From Mixophyes australis (Eukaryota; Chordata; Amphibia; Anura; Limnodynastidae), in NCBI GenBank assembly GCA_036250195.1, contig JAVHZZ010000001.1, positions 401,192,117-401,256,116 on the forward strand: a stretch of 64,000 nucleotides of DNA, written 5' to 3'. A program made the translations under genes and the position numbers. The stretch's first letter is position 1. Each line of letters starts with the position of its first letter. The notes under the pieces were generated by a model. That model did not search any database and had not been told where the DNA came from. It saw only the letters and a list, made by a program, of their open reading frames with translations. Positions 52,306-63,521 of this stretch are shown one piece after another.

Positions 52306-53303
52306 GGAACATTAAAGTCATCCCTAGTTATGATTAGTATAAGATTCATATTCAAAAATACTTTGTTAAAGGGTAGTTCAAACCAGAGTTTTGGCGGTTC
52401 CCTAAGGCAAGATATATGGGCAGCTGTTGGAGTCAGTTGGCCCCATCTTTGGAAAGGCATCGTTTGAACTGACCTATGACCTGCATTGTACTAACTGACT
52501 TGACCCCTGGACCAATGAAGAAAGATCTTAGTGTTATCTTTGTATATACTGTGACATCATTACTGATTTTTTTCAATCCAAAATGCATATAGACAGGCAC
52601 TGACCCAGCAACAGTCTTAAGGATTGAATGACTGTGCTGGATTAAGTGCGCAAGCGTAATGTATCGGTTATAGTGTGTTATAGCTTGTTATACTTTGCTG
52701 TAATTCTGCTATATTTGCTATTAAATATCTTTGTGTGTTGGAACCACACTGAACGCATCGGACGATCTTTATTGGTGACGATAAAAATGGATATAACAGA
52801 TACATTTACTCCCATGTGTTTACCTGGTATAGCACTGGCTGTTTTATCTATATTAGCATATATTTAATTATTGCTTTCCTTGGGTAACCCTGGCATAGCT
52901 TTATAAGTTATGATTTAAATGGTAATAAAGCTTTTTGTAGAAGAACTTAAAAAACTGCATTTTAGAAGGTGAAAGATTAGTCGGCTCAGAGAATCATTGG
53001 AGCTTGTAGGCTAGGAAAGAGGTCTCGTAATTAACAGCATAGACCAAATGAAGCAAAAATAGTTTAAACAACTGCAATTGCAAGTATATACCATATGATA
53101 ACCAAGTGGTTCATGCTAAGTTGAATGCATATGCGCCCAAAAAATAAGATCTAAATAGCCACACATAAAAATAGCACATTTATGCCCATATTCTGAGTTA
53201 GAGGCATCTCAAGATGCCTCCTGCTCTGCACCAGTAGCATATTCAACAGGTTTACGTCAGGTATATTTACACTCAGAAACACTTACAATCATCCAGGTCA
53301 TAA
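52306..53303 (+). other. Unassigned stretch with a possible LTR at 52,480-52,800
   Basis: At 52,480-52,800 the sequence resembles an LTR end. CTTTGTATATACTG is a possible promoter, ATTAAA at about 52,720 could serve as a poly-A signal, and TTGGAACCACACTGAACGCA then ATCTTTATTGGTGACGA looks like the U5 end of an endogenous retrovirus. No second copy or duplication is seen. The frame 52,646-52,867 (73 codons) is hydrophobic at both ends and has no domain I recognise. Confidence 0.25.
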
Positions 53304-53412
53304 CCACCACTTCCCATCAGCTACTGATACCAGACATGGCACTCAAACAATATTACAGGAATGGTAGATACGCAATCAATTTATAGGTTCACAGCAGGTT
53401 CTTGAATGGGTG
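53304..53412 (+). repeat. Direct repeat, left copy (about 105 bp)
   Basis: It matches 55,136-55,242. Shared words are ATCAGCTACTGATACCAGAC, ACTCAAACAA, ATTACAGGAATGGTAG and AGCAGGT(T/G)CTTGAA. The copies bracket a 1.72-kb segment. Confidence 0.85.
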
Positions 53413-54314
53413 GGGATATCCTAAAAGGAAAAAATACAAAGAAAAAGTGTGGTTGTCGAGTACTGATGGGAAGTCCTTCCCTTACCTTGTCTCCCAGATA
53501 CGAGTCAGGTTCTTTTCTCTTTTGGATATCCGGTGGTCAGGAGATAAATACTTCAATGAAAGGGACAAAGATTGGTCAAACAACTTGATTTTATTGAGAA
53601 TGCGGTAAGGATAGTTTTGGTAAGCCACCGCGCCACTGACCCCTTCAGCTCAATAGTAATGACAAAATAATGCGTCTGATCAGCATAGAGCACAATAGCA
53701 TTTAACATATAACATACACCTGGTGAGTTTAAGGCAGAATAACGATAACATCTTCAATACACATTGTCTAATAAGGCACACTGGTAGTCACAGTTACTAC
53801 TTTCACGTTAACAATATCTGACTGGTGATGATGCAATAACCATCAATAATAACCCATCAAGACTCTTGCGGTCACTACCGCCCCCACTAGAGGGCTACTT
53901 CTTATTCAGGTGTTTGGGGTACCGTGCTATTCCCTATGGCTCAGACGCCCCACTTTTAGCATCTACTGCTGAGTTAACTTGAATTGCAGCGGTACCACTA
54001 ACACTGAATGTCACACCTTCAATATTAATAAATCAATTCTTAGGTAAATCACATAACATTAACATCATCTAAAACATTTGGTGCACCTATATTTTCCCTG
54101 GTAACGTTACCATATTTTCCACTCCTGGGCTGACCTGTGCACAGGAATTTGGGTAGTGTTCCAATGTCCTGCAGAGGTTTCCATCAAGGGATAAGTATTA
54201 TAGTAGAAAACAGAGCTGTTGCTCATTTCAGCCACAAGATGGCGCTGTTCTCTCAACAGTCAATGAATCTCTATCAGCACATGTACTCTGCAGCAGGGTA
54301 TAATGTCCAGATAT

Positions 54315-54353
<39 letters not shown>

Positions 54354-55135
54354 ATATAGCTGAAACGACCGTCTTAATTGTTCCCTGCAGCCTTTGTATA
54401 GGTATGATCTGAGGGAAAAGCTCTCACAATCCTTCCTTGTACAAGAATGCAATGTCAGTTTTGGATAGATTCTCTTATCACTCTTCCCTCTGAGACTGGG
54501 GTGTGTGCAGTACACTACAGGCTAGGTTTTACCTTGAAAAGAGTTCTGTAGTTAGTGAATACTGTCTTTGGTGCCCCACTGCGTGTCCCCAGCTGTTCTC
54601 CGTCCGCTTTGCTGGCAATATCACAGTTCTGGCAGCAGCTTATCTTCTCTCTGCTCGGCTGCACATCCTCCCCCTTGTTCCTTCTACCATGCTGCTCTCT
54701 CTCTCTCTCCTCCTTCCTGCACAACCTCTTCCTGTTACTCCCCCAGCCAATCAGGGCCTTCATCCTCCTCCTGTCAATCACTCCTGGGCACAAGTTTTCA
54801 GGAGTACAATTAACCCCTTGTAACCCTGCATTTTAAAAATATTTATGCACTCCTCTGTGCTGTTCAACAGGTCTTTGGGTTACCACAAAAGCAACACTGT
54901 TGTGAACCAGTAAAAGAGCTGCCTTTATAATTGTACATAAAAATGCAGAATTCTCAGTTACACACATTTGCAAATGCATGATAAGCCATCCACCACTGCA
55001 TGGCGCTTCTGCTAATAGGGTTGTCCTAACTCTAAACAATGAGAGTCCCTATATACTGGTTCGTACTGTATATTTATGTGTTTTCAAATTGGGAGCTAAC
55101 TTACCAAAAGCCTCTAAATGGAAATAAAAGACCAA
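53413..55135 (-). mobile_element. Segment between direct repeats, possibly LTR-derived
   Basis: The minus strand contains AATAAAATCAAGTTG (about 53,590), a poly-A-like signal, and CCAATCAGGGCC on the plus strand near 54,747. A C/T-rich run at 54,640-54,740 is open in three plus phases and is low-complexity. A (CA)n microsatellite lies at 54,317-54,350. CCACAAGATGGCGC at 54,232-54,245 matches the CTCF core at 13 of 14 positions. No coding domain is seen, so the class is uncertain. Confidence 0.3.
54317..54350 (+). repeat. (CA)n microsatellite
   Basis: Seventeen CA units without interruption. Confidence 0.97.
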
Positions 55136-55242
55136 CACCACTTACCATCAGCTACTGATACCAGACATGCCACTCAAACAACATTACAGGAATGGTAGCT
55201 CTTCAACCAATTTTTAGGTTCAGAGCAGGTGCTTGAAAGTGT
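55136..55242 (+). repeat. Direct repeat, right copy
   Basis: See 53,304-53,412. This copy is more AT-shifted. Confidence 0.85.
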
Positions 55243-55389
55243 TCAGAGGCAGGAAATCTCATTAATAAACGAAATGTAAAGGTTGAATTAGAAATAGAAA
55301 TTAGAAAAATTATATTTGTTTATTATGGAAAAAAGGTGCCTTTAGATGTGACCCAATTAATATGTTTAAAAATATTCAAAGCTAATGCA

Positions 55390-55610
55390 AAGATTTGTCC
55401 AACAAACATTTCCTACCAAGGATAATAAAGAGGAGGTTAAGCTGTGGAATTCTTTGAGGAGGTGTTGGCAAATTCACAAACATAATTTAAAAATGGATTG
55501 GATGGCTTTCTTACAAAAATGGTATATATAGATATAATAAGTAGAAGACAGTGATTGATTCAGATAATTTGCGATTAACATTTTTGGATTCACGAAGGTT
55601 ACCCCTCTCC
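55390..55610 (+). pseudogene. CR1/L2-type LINE 3' fragment
   Basis: Words such as AAGCTGTGGAATTCTTTGAG, GAGGTGTTGGCAAATTCAC and AAAATGGATTGGATGGCTTT fit the conserved end of CR1-like ORF2 (LWNSLP--V and the following lysine-rich LD-FK-SLD-F). Only about 200 bases remain. Confidence 0.5.
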
Positions 55611-55849
55611 CAGTGAATCTAAATTAGCAACTGTCACACCAGTTTGGTTTTGCCTCCATCCAGAATTTATAAAAATGTTGAACACAATGGACATGTTCCT
55701 TTTCCAAACTTATTATATAAAAATAGGTTCTAGGGTGGACTAGAGAGAGGGAAAATGATCTTCTAGCCAATTATTCCAAATCTAAGCCCCTATGTTCATA
55801 TATTATTTTTTTATTATTTTTTAATATTGTAGCATTTAGTTTAGTAATA

Positions 55850-56180
55850 TACCCCAATTTCCAATTTTTAGAGAGTTCTAAGACATTCAATTTAGTGCAG
55901 TGTACTTTCTAGCTAATAACAAACTCTAACGTAATGTGATCGTCTCAAATGTTTTTCATTTCTAACGCCTCCAAGTAGCCCAAAATACATAAAACAGTAG
56001 GGTCTGGCAGCCCCTCATGATGTACTTTCCAATTGATCTGTAAAATATCATGCCAGTATCTGGTCTGCTTAGCACAATCCCTAAGCTTATGATTTAAATT
56101 TTCTGCAGTCACACATTGTTCCACAAAAAAGTAGACTCTTTCAAAGTAGCCCTGTACAAGCGTAGCAGTGTATAACAATA
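55850..56180 (-). pseudogene. Possible L1-type LINE C-terminal fragment
   Basis: The minus frame 56,178-55,945 includes LNHKLRDCAKQTRYWHDILQ then GLPDPTVLCILGYLEALE, which loosely fits the C-terminal zinc-knuckle-like region of L1 ORF2 (C---FW--I and P---LLG). The match is weak, and the frame is short. Confidence 0.35.
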
Positions 56181-56795
56181 ATTATATAAACTGTTACTTC
56201 TGGGCAACAGTGCAATATTTTCCCTAGACTCACTCTATGTCTGATCTGTTATTCGGCCCCGGTCCCCCATCCCTCTTTCTATTGATGGTAACTGCATTTG
56301 GATAAAGAGAAATGTATATCATGTTTAAGAGAAGACTTTATCAATTCCCCAAGGGGGAAAGATTCACGGCTAAGCCCATTTCTACCATATGCCCTACAAT
56401 TAAATGTCAGGGATATAAATACTTGCAAACATATGATGTTGTTATCTGTAGTTTCTCTTGCAAGTCACAAAAGGATTTTACCAAATACTCATTGTGCTAC
56501 TGATATAAATAGACCAGACTGACCGGACATTTCACAATTTATGCACCTCTTTGGCAGACAACTATTGTAAGGTACACGTGGAGAAATTGGGTTCAGCACT
56601 ATGGAATTTTTCAGCTTGATTACTGAATTGTCCCAATGTATTGCTAACCCTGAGTTAATAAAAACTTTGCCAATAAAATAAATTACTTTAAAAAACTGGT
56701 TCCAGAATCCTGCAAGTAATACTATACATTATCAGCTTACAAGATTTCTTTCTCGTGTTGTCCCCATTTTAAGCTCTATTAATCCATCATCATTG
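56181..56795. other. Unassigned sequence
   Basis: The plus strand near 56,600-56,690 ends in AATAAAAACTTTGCCAATAA, which could be the 3' tail of a plus-strand LINE, but no coding domain supports it. Otherwise I see nothing. Confidence 0.4.
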
Positions 56796-56800
56796 CTTAC

Positions 56801-57039
56801 TGTCACGAATCAATGCAGGAATACAGCTAAGGAGCCATGAATAAGGTGAAAAAACATTCAGGTTTATTGCTGAAGAGTCAGAGCAGATGTTGTAATAATG
56901 AACTTCCAATAATTACCAGCACCTCTGGAAGATAGAGGTACTGCTGCAACACACAATAATAAGGTCTGATAGTCCAGGAGGCAGGAGCTGCAAGGCAAAG
57001 CTGCATGCACTGCAAGGGGCTTGCAGACAGATCCTGACA
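56801..57039 (-). mobile_element. Solo LTR (239 bp) with perfect target duplication
   Basis: It begins TGTCACGAATC and ends ATCCTGACA, and is flanked by cttac at 56,796-56,800 and 57,040-57,044. The minus strand contains AATAAACCTGAATG (about 56,855), a poly-A signal, so the element is in minus orientation. Its end matches that of the LTR at 39,340-40,210. With no internal sequence left, it is best explained by LTR-LTR recombination after insertion. Confidence 0.88.
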
Positions 57040-57599
57040 CTTACTTGGTAAGTCAAAATGGGTAGGGATACCATTGTCTTGTACCTCTGTACAATCTAAA
57101 AATAAAGGAGTAAACCAGTTTTCCACATACCTTGGGAAAGCTGTAGAATATTCTGAACCACTTAATAAAATGTAACGTTAAAGTAGACCAGAAACCCCAC
57201 TCTAAATAACTGAAGGTTTTATATGCTTAACAATAGTATCCCTGTTTGCTTCCTTAACTCTAGCAATGGCTGCTTGGCAAATATGTGTAAAACTTTTTAT
57301 TTTACAACCAATATACAACATACTTGCTTTCTGTGCAGCAAACCATAGCGTATGGGTCTCAAGCGAAGAGAAATCAACATAGTATGCTTCAAAACCAGCA
57401 CAGTCTTTACACAGCTGTTGCTTCTGTTCAACACATTCCCACTTAAGCGTGCTTATCTGGGCATACGTAATTCCCCTTGGACAAGTTTGTAACATATACC
57501 AAACGATATATGCTGACACAGACTATAAGAACAAAAAAGATCATCAATTTATTCTTAAATTCTCTCACCCAGCATGTGTGGTGTCTCGCAGACTTGCAA
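57040..57599 (-). other. Unassigned sequence, probably LINE-derived
   Basis: The minus frame 57,519-57,202 (105 codons) has no domain I can name. It sits directly downstream of an L1 endonuclease-like segment on the same strand, so it may be a degraded continuation of that LINE. Confidence 0.3.
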
Positions 57600-57940
57600 T
57601 TAATTATGAAAGGTGAATAACCCAAAACCACCCCTATGTAAGAATTGATTGCCTGAAAATTTAGGTTCCATGGCCATTTTGAAATTACCGCAACATAAAA
57701 TTGGTAATTGAATGTGTGATGCCAAGAAATTAACTTCTATTTTCAGCACCTGTTGTGAATATGGTGGTAGAGCATAAATATTCAACAAAGTACTCTATTA
57801 GGTTTAAATAGTACAGTTTTGAAATTTGAGAGTGTACAATAGCATTTGATGATATGCCCAGACAATACAACGCTTCTTCAATACTTGGTGGGTTTCCAGT
57901 AGAAAAATTACAGTAATAGTTTCCACTGAATAATAACATA
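57600..57940 (-). pseudogene. L1-type LINE endonuclease-domain fragment
   Basis: The minus frame 57,788-57,600 reads LNIYALPPYSQQVLKI and then HIQLPILCCGNFKMAMEPKF. This fits the apurinic-endonuclease domain of L1, which nicks target DNA, where a YAP---Q--FL segment is followed by I-GGDFN. Here the GGDFN box is CGNFK, so a conserved aspartate is lost. The 5' side is cut by the MITE at 57,941. Downstream LINE parts are not clearly continuous. Confidence 0.5.
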
Positions 57941-58274
57941 GGGCCTGATTCATTAAGGATCTTAAATGAGTAGGTATCTTATTTCAGTCTCCTGGACAAA
58001 ACCATGTTACAATTCAAGGGGTGCAAACTAGTTTTCTGTTTTGCACATAAGATAAATACTGACTGTTTTTTCATGTAGCACACAAATATCAACTTTAAAT
58101 TTCAGTGTACAAATAAGCTATCAAGTATTTGTGTGCTACATGAAAAAAACTGTCAGTATTTAACTTATGTGCAAAACAGAAAACTAGTTTGCACCCCTTG
58201 CATTGTAACATGGTTTTGTCCAAGAGACTGAAATAAGATACATCTTCATTTAAGATCCTTAATGAATCAGGCCC
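57941..58274. mobile_element. Harbinger-like palindromic MITE with GGGCCTGATTCATTAAGG ends (334 bp)
   Basis: The two arms are inverted over most of the length (GGGCCTGATTCATTAAGGAT at both ends; AACTAGTTTTCTGTTTTGCA opposite TGCAAAACAGAAAACTAGTT). Target duplication ata lies at 57,938-57,940 and 58,275-58,277. It is more strictly palindromic than its relatives at 40,782 and 60,396. Confidence 0.88.
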
Positions 58275-58599
58275 ATAGTCATTACTGACAAAACATTAAA
58301 AAAAAAATCATCCCCCCTCCTTCATAAAATACATTTATAAGAATGTTCTTAATGTCTACTGTACATAAAATGCATTTATACAGATGCTGTTGATTGCAAA
58401 CAGATGTTCTGGCATTCATAGGCGATCGGTATTACTATCACTCAGCACTTTTATCTATCCTGTAACTGGTACAAGTGATACATCAGAAAAACACATACCT
58501 TTATGCCCTCGAGCTTGGCAAGCCCTTCTGTACATTGGCTACGTGCATATGCCCATTCCTCTCCCCATTCCGCTTCTGAAAGGATCCTTTGCGCTGAAA
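58275..58599. other. Unassigned sequence
   Basis: I see nothing recognisable. The frame 58,384-58,704 has no domain and runs into a MITE half. Confidence 0.45.
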
Positions 58600-58716
58600 G
58601 ATGACATGGGGGTTGCTGCATTTTCTGGCGTATGGTTCATTCATGGGCATGCGCAGAGTGTTTTTATGCCAAATACGGCCCTTATCAGCATTTGCGTTTC
58701 TTAATGAATCAGGCCC
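58600..58716. mobile_element. Right half of a MITE ending in AATGAATCAGGCCC
   Basis: The right end GTTTCTTAATGAATCAGGCCC equals the terminal word of the Harbinger-like MITEs, but the internal sequence (GGGCATGCGCAGAG, AATACGGCCCTTATCAG) differs, so it is another subfamily. The left end is missing. Confidence 0.55.
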
Positions 58717-59249
58717 AATGTGTATAAATGCCCTAAAGACAGGCAGAGGAACAAAAAGAGGGAGAGAAGCGCCTTGTCCAGCTTGCCAAACAGCACTATG
58801 TTGGAGGGCAGGCGTCAGGGAATAATGTCCTGTGCTGCACTGCACAGGAGCTCCTTAATCAACTTCCCTTAACTGATGGAAACATCAATAACACCCTGCA
58901 GCATGCCCTTCCCATCTCTCATACCGCGATCTGCTAGTCCTGATTGTGCACCAGCCCCATATATACCTATATACCCCAAGTATATCTGGGGCTGTCATTT
59001 GTGTAATAACCAGCGGCCGTTGCCCCCCTTGGCCTTGTGCCCTGGTGACTGCACCGCCATCACTACAGCCCTGAGTTTATTACTATCTTCTTATAATTTA
59101 AGCCCACGTCTGCCATAGAATGTACATTTGTCATTAGTTTTAGCTGCTCTATTTCATCCATGTCTCGCTTATGATTTAAGCAAAGAGTACTTAAAGGATG
59201 TGAAATTGATACCGCCTCATTCTTCTCCTTATTAAGTCACTCTACAAAG
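58717..59249. other. Unassigned sequence
   Basis: I see nothing recognisable. Several frames overlap at 58,501-59,118 and none has a domain. Confidence 0.45.
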
Positions 59250-59555
59250 TCACACATTGCATTGATAGCACGAACATTGAACAGGTGGAAACAGGGCAGA
59301 CCATTTATCCTTACCGAGGTAAATTAGGGCAGTACCCCTACCTGACCATCTTTCACCCTCATCTTCACTCTGGTCTGAACCATCACATTTAGTTTGTTCG
59401 CAATTGGAGTCATAGTCGCTGAATTCTCGCTCTTCAAACTCTTTCTCAGAACTCCCACTAACCAAAAACTCTTCTTCTTCCTGTAGAGTCGGTTCTGTTT
59501 CAGTCAAAGGCAGACTCGTCATGGTGTTCTTAGTTAGTCGACAATCATAAAACAT
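59250..59555 (-). pseudogene. Acidic open frame, possibly the N-terminus of a piggyBac-type transposase
   Basis: A 101-codon minus frame with ATG at 59,555 or 59,522. It contains an acidic serine-rich stretch (EEEEFLVSGSSEKEFEEREF, then SDQSEDEGERW) followed by YLGKDKWSALFPPVQ. An acidic N-terminus and a G-KD---W---PP motif occur in piggyBac-like transposases just before the catalytic domain. No DDD catalytic blocks are visible downstream, and no TTAA-flanked termini were found. If correct, only the N-terminal region remains. Chance or an unrelated acidic protein exon are alternatives. Confidence 0.35.
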
Positions 59556-60395
59556 ATCACCTACAACTTGAGAGTTGTAGTTCGTCTTTATGCTTGAAAG
59601 TCCATCTCCACAGGGGTATTATGTAAAAAATTGCTTTATCTCAAAAAAGCTTTGATTTGTAAATGCATGTATAATATATATATATAATATTAAAAGTAAA
59701 TAAACATAAGAAAAATAAATGTTGTTGTAAAAAACATGTACATACTCGCACAGGCTCACATTCGCTAGTGTCACTGATTCAAGAAGCTTTTGGAGCATTA
59801 GGAAGCTGCTAGGAGTCGACACAGAAGTTTGCATTTACAAATTACAGAGCAACAAAAAGTGCACTGGGGTGTAATACACCCAACCCAAATAATTAAGGGA
59901 TAACAACATTGCTATTGTGCATTCATCTAATGTGCTGGATCTGCAAATGTCAATCGCATTAAAATACTATCATTTTATTTTATTATTTTCAAGTACTACT
60001 ACTGTGCATTATTGTTTAGATAAACTTACTGTTTGAATTATATTGTGTCTTGTTATTATCAATTTATCATCTTGTGATTATATTATTCTGTACCTGTTCC
60101 ATCACATCAGAGATTAAACTTTTGTACCCTGCCCAATACTTAGCAGGCTTTAGGACATTTGGTTACACGTCCTTAAAATAAAAGTGACAAATGGCTTATC
60201 ACCTTTACCTGTGAGGGGAGTTTATGTGTGTGTTTCTACAAGTTAGGGGGTTTACAAGTCCACTCCTAGTGGACCCTGCTAGGGTCTAGCCTGAGGAAAG
60301 AGAGAATGAATCAGGTAGAGGTACTATAATAATATAGTTAAAATAAAAATAATTTTAATATTACATATTTGGTTATTAAATTGATTAAAGATCAT
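59556..60395. other. Unassigned AT-rich sequence
   Basis: I see nothing recognisable. A short TA run occurs at about 59,672-59,685. Confidence 0.5.
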
Positions 60396-60709
60396 GGGCC
60401 TGATTCATTAAGGAAAGTAAAGGAAAAAATTTGTAACTTTGCACCTTGGCAAAACCATGTTGCATTGGAGGTGGAGGAAAATTTAACATATGATGGCAGA
60501 TTTATGGTTGGGGTAGGACATGTCCTAGATCAACTTCAGTGTTCAAATAAAGCTATCAAGTATCTGTGTGCTACATGAAAAAAAAACACCCAGTATTTAT
60601 CATATGTGCAAAATAATAAACTAATTTGCAGCCTTTACATTGTAACATGGTTTTGTCCAGGAGAAAACATACTAATTTTTCGCCTTAGTTTACTTAATGA
60701 ATCAGGCCC
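60396..60709. mobile_element. Harbinger-like MITE with GGGCCTGATTCATTAAGG ends (314 bp)
   Basis: Left end GGGCCTGATTCATTAAGGAA, right end (inverted) GGGCCTGATTCATTAAGTAA. Target duplication cat lies at 60,393-60,395 and 60,710-60,712. Its interior (GTAACTTTGCACCTTG, GGACATGTCCTAGATCAACT) matches the 40,782 copy closely. Confidence 0.88.
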
Positions 60710-63163
60710 CATCTCTGAAAGTACAAAAAATGTGGACTCGCAGCATCTTTCTCTCTGCCCAAAGGCTTCTGTTTGTCAGCCTAGTGCATTTAAAAATGCA
60801 TATATGTCTGTGGCAGCTAAAATCAAGCTGCATCTAATTTGCAGGATTATTGAAAATTTTATTGAAAATTTACATGGCTGAAGGAGTCAAACATTATTTC
60901 AAAGTCCATGCTACTACCAGTTTATAACCAACCTTTTTATTAATTTTCTTTTTTCAGAAAAAGTACTTCCCAGTAACCTTATGTATAGTTTCAAATAATC
61001 ATGCGAGGAAGAGGACAATGGGATCTTTATTAAGTATCCACTTTGGTGGATGTTTTGTTTTTTGTTTTTTATTAAAATTGGCTGACATTTGCCTAGAAAT
61101 GTTCTGCTATATTAAAGGCACCTGGTTTCTAGCACCTCCAAGAATGTGTAAAACATTTCTTAGAGATAACCACTCTGCTGCCCCCAGTGAACAGGTAACA
61201 CCCCTAAAATTTAAATCTTCTCAACTCTTTGAATTTCAGTTAAATAAAGTTATCCAGCAAAATAAAATCTAATATATGTGCATGCCCCAAACTCAGCAAC
61301 GGACAACCTCAGTCTGCTCAACTCATTCCATCAGAAAATTACAACTTTTGCCGCACCCACTGTGGGGGCAATTTTTATAGGCCACTATCTTGGTCTATAA
61401 AAATGGGGGCATTTCCACAAATGTAAGCACACACGGCATGTATACTGAGGGTGGCGCATGTTTTGCATCTTTGTACATGACATATACTGATGTTCATACT
61501 ATGGTAGATGATTTAAAATTAAAGTTAGCATATCAAAAATACACTAATAATAATAATAATAACTTCTATAATAATGTCTAAACTTTGGGAATGATTGACA
61601 TTATGAGGGTCATGTAATTTCTCCAGCAATAGCAATAGCAAAAGTAAGACTAGATGATATGAAATTAAATATACTGACTTTTTACAAAAAACACCTGTAG
61701 AGTGTGAAACAGGATTACTGCTTTTTTATTTGAAGCTCCAGCTGTTCAAAGACTGGAAGAATCCTTATGATATCAGCATAGAAGAATTATATTTCATTTG
61801 CCTTTCGTCATGCTATAGGAGTCAACACAATCCAGATGGCTGATTTAAATCTTCAAGTGTGTCTACTTTGTAATTGCTGTCTGAGTATTAAGTTCCTACT
61901 TTATAGTGCTTGCCTAATTGATTTTTGTCACCATACATCTACACTATAAAGCCAAATATTCTACTCTCCTATTCTATAGGAAAAAAATTAACTTTTTGGA
62001 ACTTGACATTCTGTATTTTAGCATATTAAAACATTTGCACAGCACATTAACTAGGACTAAAGACAATTTTCTTCTAGAGTGAGTGTTCAAGAATGCATGT
62101 TTCCAAATTATTTTTTCCTGATGGTGCACTACCATTGTTTTTGTACATATGCTTTAGACATAAATGATCAATCCTATAACTAGGGCTATTGAAGAGTCAC
62201 ACACTCTGAATTACATAAATACGTTATTTTGTGGTTATTTGTCATCTACACAGCTGTCAAATATCATTATTAGTGATGACCATAGTTGGTAAGAATCTAA
62301 GATTATAACGCACAAAATGAGTAAAATGATGACTCGTAGCAATTGATTCAACAAAAAAAAAGTGAAAATTAGAAGTAATTGTAGATGTTAATTCTGTTTT
62401 AGGATAAAAATGTTTAAACAGAAAGTAATACAAACAATTGAGAATGCTAATACTACCAGGACTTTATTTAAAAAAAAATATACTCTGTTGGCTACTACCT
62501 TTTCACCAATTTGCTGAGATAATGAATGGTAGATAGATGCTCATTTCTTGACTGACAATGCTTCTGTACAAATTCCCAGTAATTCTGCATTAAATTATAC
62601 ACTTATATGTGTATTTTTGACCATTAAATATGTCTCTGTGTCATTGGTTTTCATAGAGTTCTAATGTACTGCCTTACATATGTTATGTTCCAATTCTATT
62701 ATATCCTATAGATTTCTTAAACATGCTAGCGGAGAAGGTGGTGCTCACAATGATGCTGTGACTTCCCTTATGCCATAAAGATTGTTCCCCATCAAGCAGA
62801 CATTTTACTAGGTCTTCTACCAATATTTGTTTGCTTTACTACATAGCGCCCATTGTATCCAGTGCGTTATGCTCCCTCCAGGTAGGCTTTCTTCCACCCA
62901 CAGAACAGGAGGGCTGCATACCAATATATACAATGAGAACTACAGGTAGAAATGGACTATCATAAACAAAGGTAAGACATTTTGACAGCAATTCTCTTTT
63001 AAGGACTCAAAATAACTATTTATACATATTTGTTTTTGCTTTCCATAATTTGCAATATGTGTGTTTAAAAAAAAACAATAGCATTGTATGTATTATAGCT
63101 GCAGAGTACACATTTGACAGCACTTTTTGGTAGTGTTTTTTATTTCTTTATTTTTATTTTGAA
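60710..63163. other. Long unassigned AT-rich stretch
   Basis: Two and a half kilobases with no repeat or gene I recognise. Frames such as 61,018-61,272 are short and without domains. A TAA microsatellite lies at 61,544-61,561. It may be old unique sequence. Confidence 0.5.
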
Positions 63164-63322
63164 TATCATCATCATCATCATCATCATCAACATTTATTTA
63201 TATAGCGCCAGCAAATTCCGTAGCGCTTTACAATTGGGAACAAACATTGATAAGACAATACTGGGTAATACATACAGACAGAGAGGTAAGAGAACCCTGC
63301 TCGAAAGCTTACAATCTATGGA
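63164..63322 (-). mobile_element. SINE/LINE tail fragment
   Basis: On the minus strand TAGATTGTAAGCTTTCGAGC leads to AATTGTAAAGCGCTACGGAA, TTTGCTGGCGCTATATAAAT and a (GAT)n microsatellite. The upstream part corresponds to TTAGACTGTGAGCCCCAATG in the SINE at 29,530-29,856, so this copy keeps more of the 3' module than those at 4,086 and 40,523. Confidence 0.8.
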
Positions 63323-63359
63323 TTGAAAAGCCAATTGATTTTAATCCCTAAAGATGTAA

Positions 63360-63521
63360 CCAGGGGAGGGTTGGGAAATTTTAGCCCAGGGGGCAAGACT
63401 TGACTCAGCAGCCTATTAGGAACATTTGCAGGTAGCTCAGTGACCCAGCCCAAGGTAGCCCACTATAGTATCGGCCCAGGGGGCAGATGCCCCCCTGCCT
63501 CCCAGCCCTGCCTGCCCCTGG
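63360..63521. mobile_element. Short element with CCAGGGG ends (162 bp)
   Basis: The left end CCAGGGGAGGGTTGGGAAA and the inverted right end CCAGGGGCAGGCAGGGC share CCAGGGG and a following G-rich word. Internally CCCAGGGGGCAAG and CCCAGGGGGCAGATGCCCCC repeat. No target duplication is clear. Confidence 0.45.

Noticed and set aside
52646..52867. 73-codon frame with two hydrophobic segments as a small membrane protein
   Set aside because: It overlaps an LTR-like U5 region, and the hydrophobicity follows from T-rich codons; there is no supporting motif.
54503..54836. Overlapping 81-106-codon plus frames with leucine- and serine-rich, signal-peptide-like sequence
   Set aside because: Low-complexity C/T-rich DNA open in all phases; no domain and no start context.
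58384..58704. 106-codon plus frame with a hydrophobic stretch
   Set aside because: It runs into a MITE half and lacks any domain; the minus strand is equally open at 58,501-58,845.
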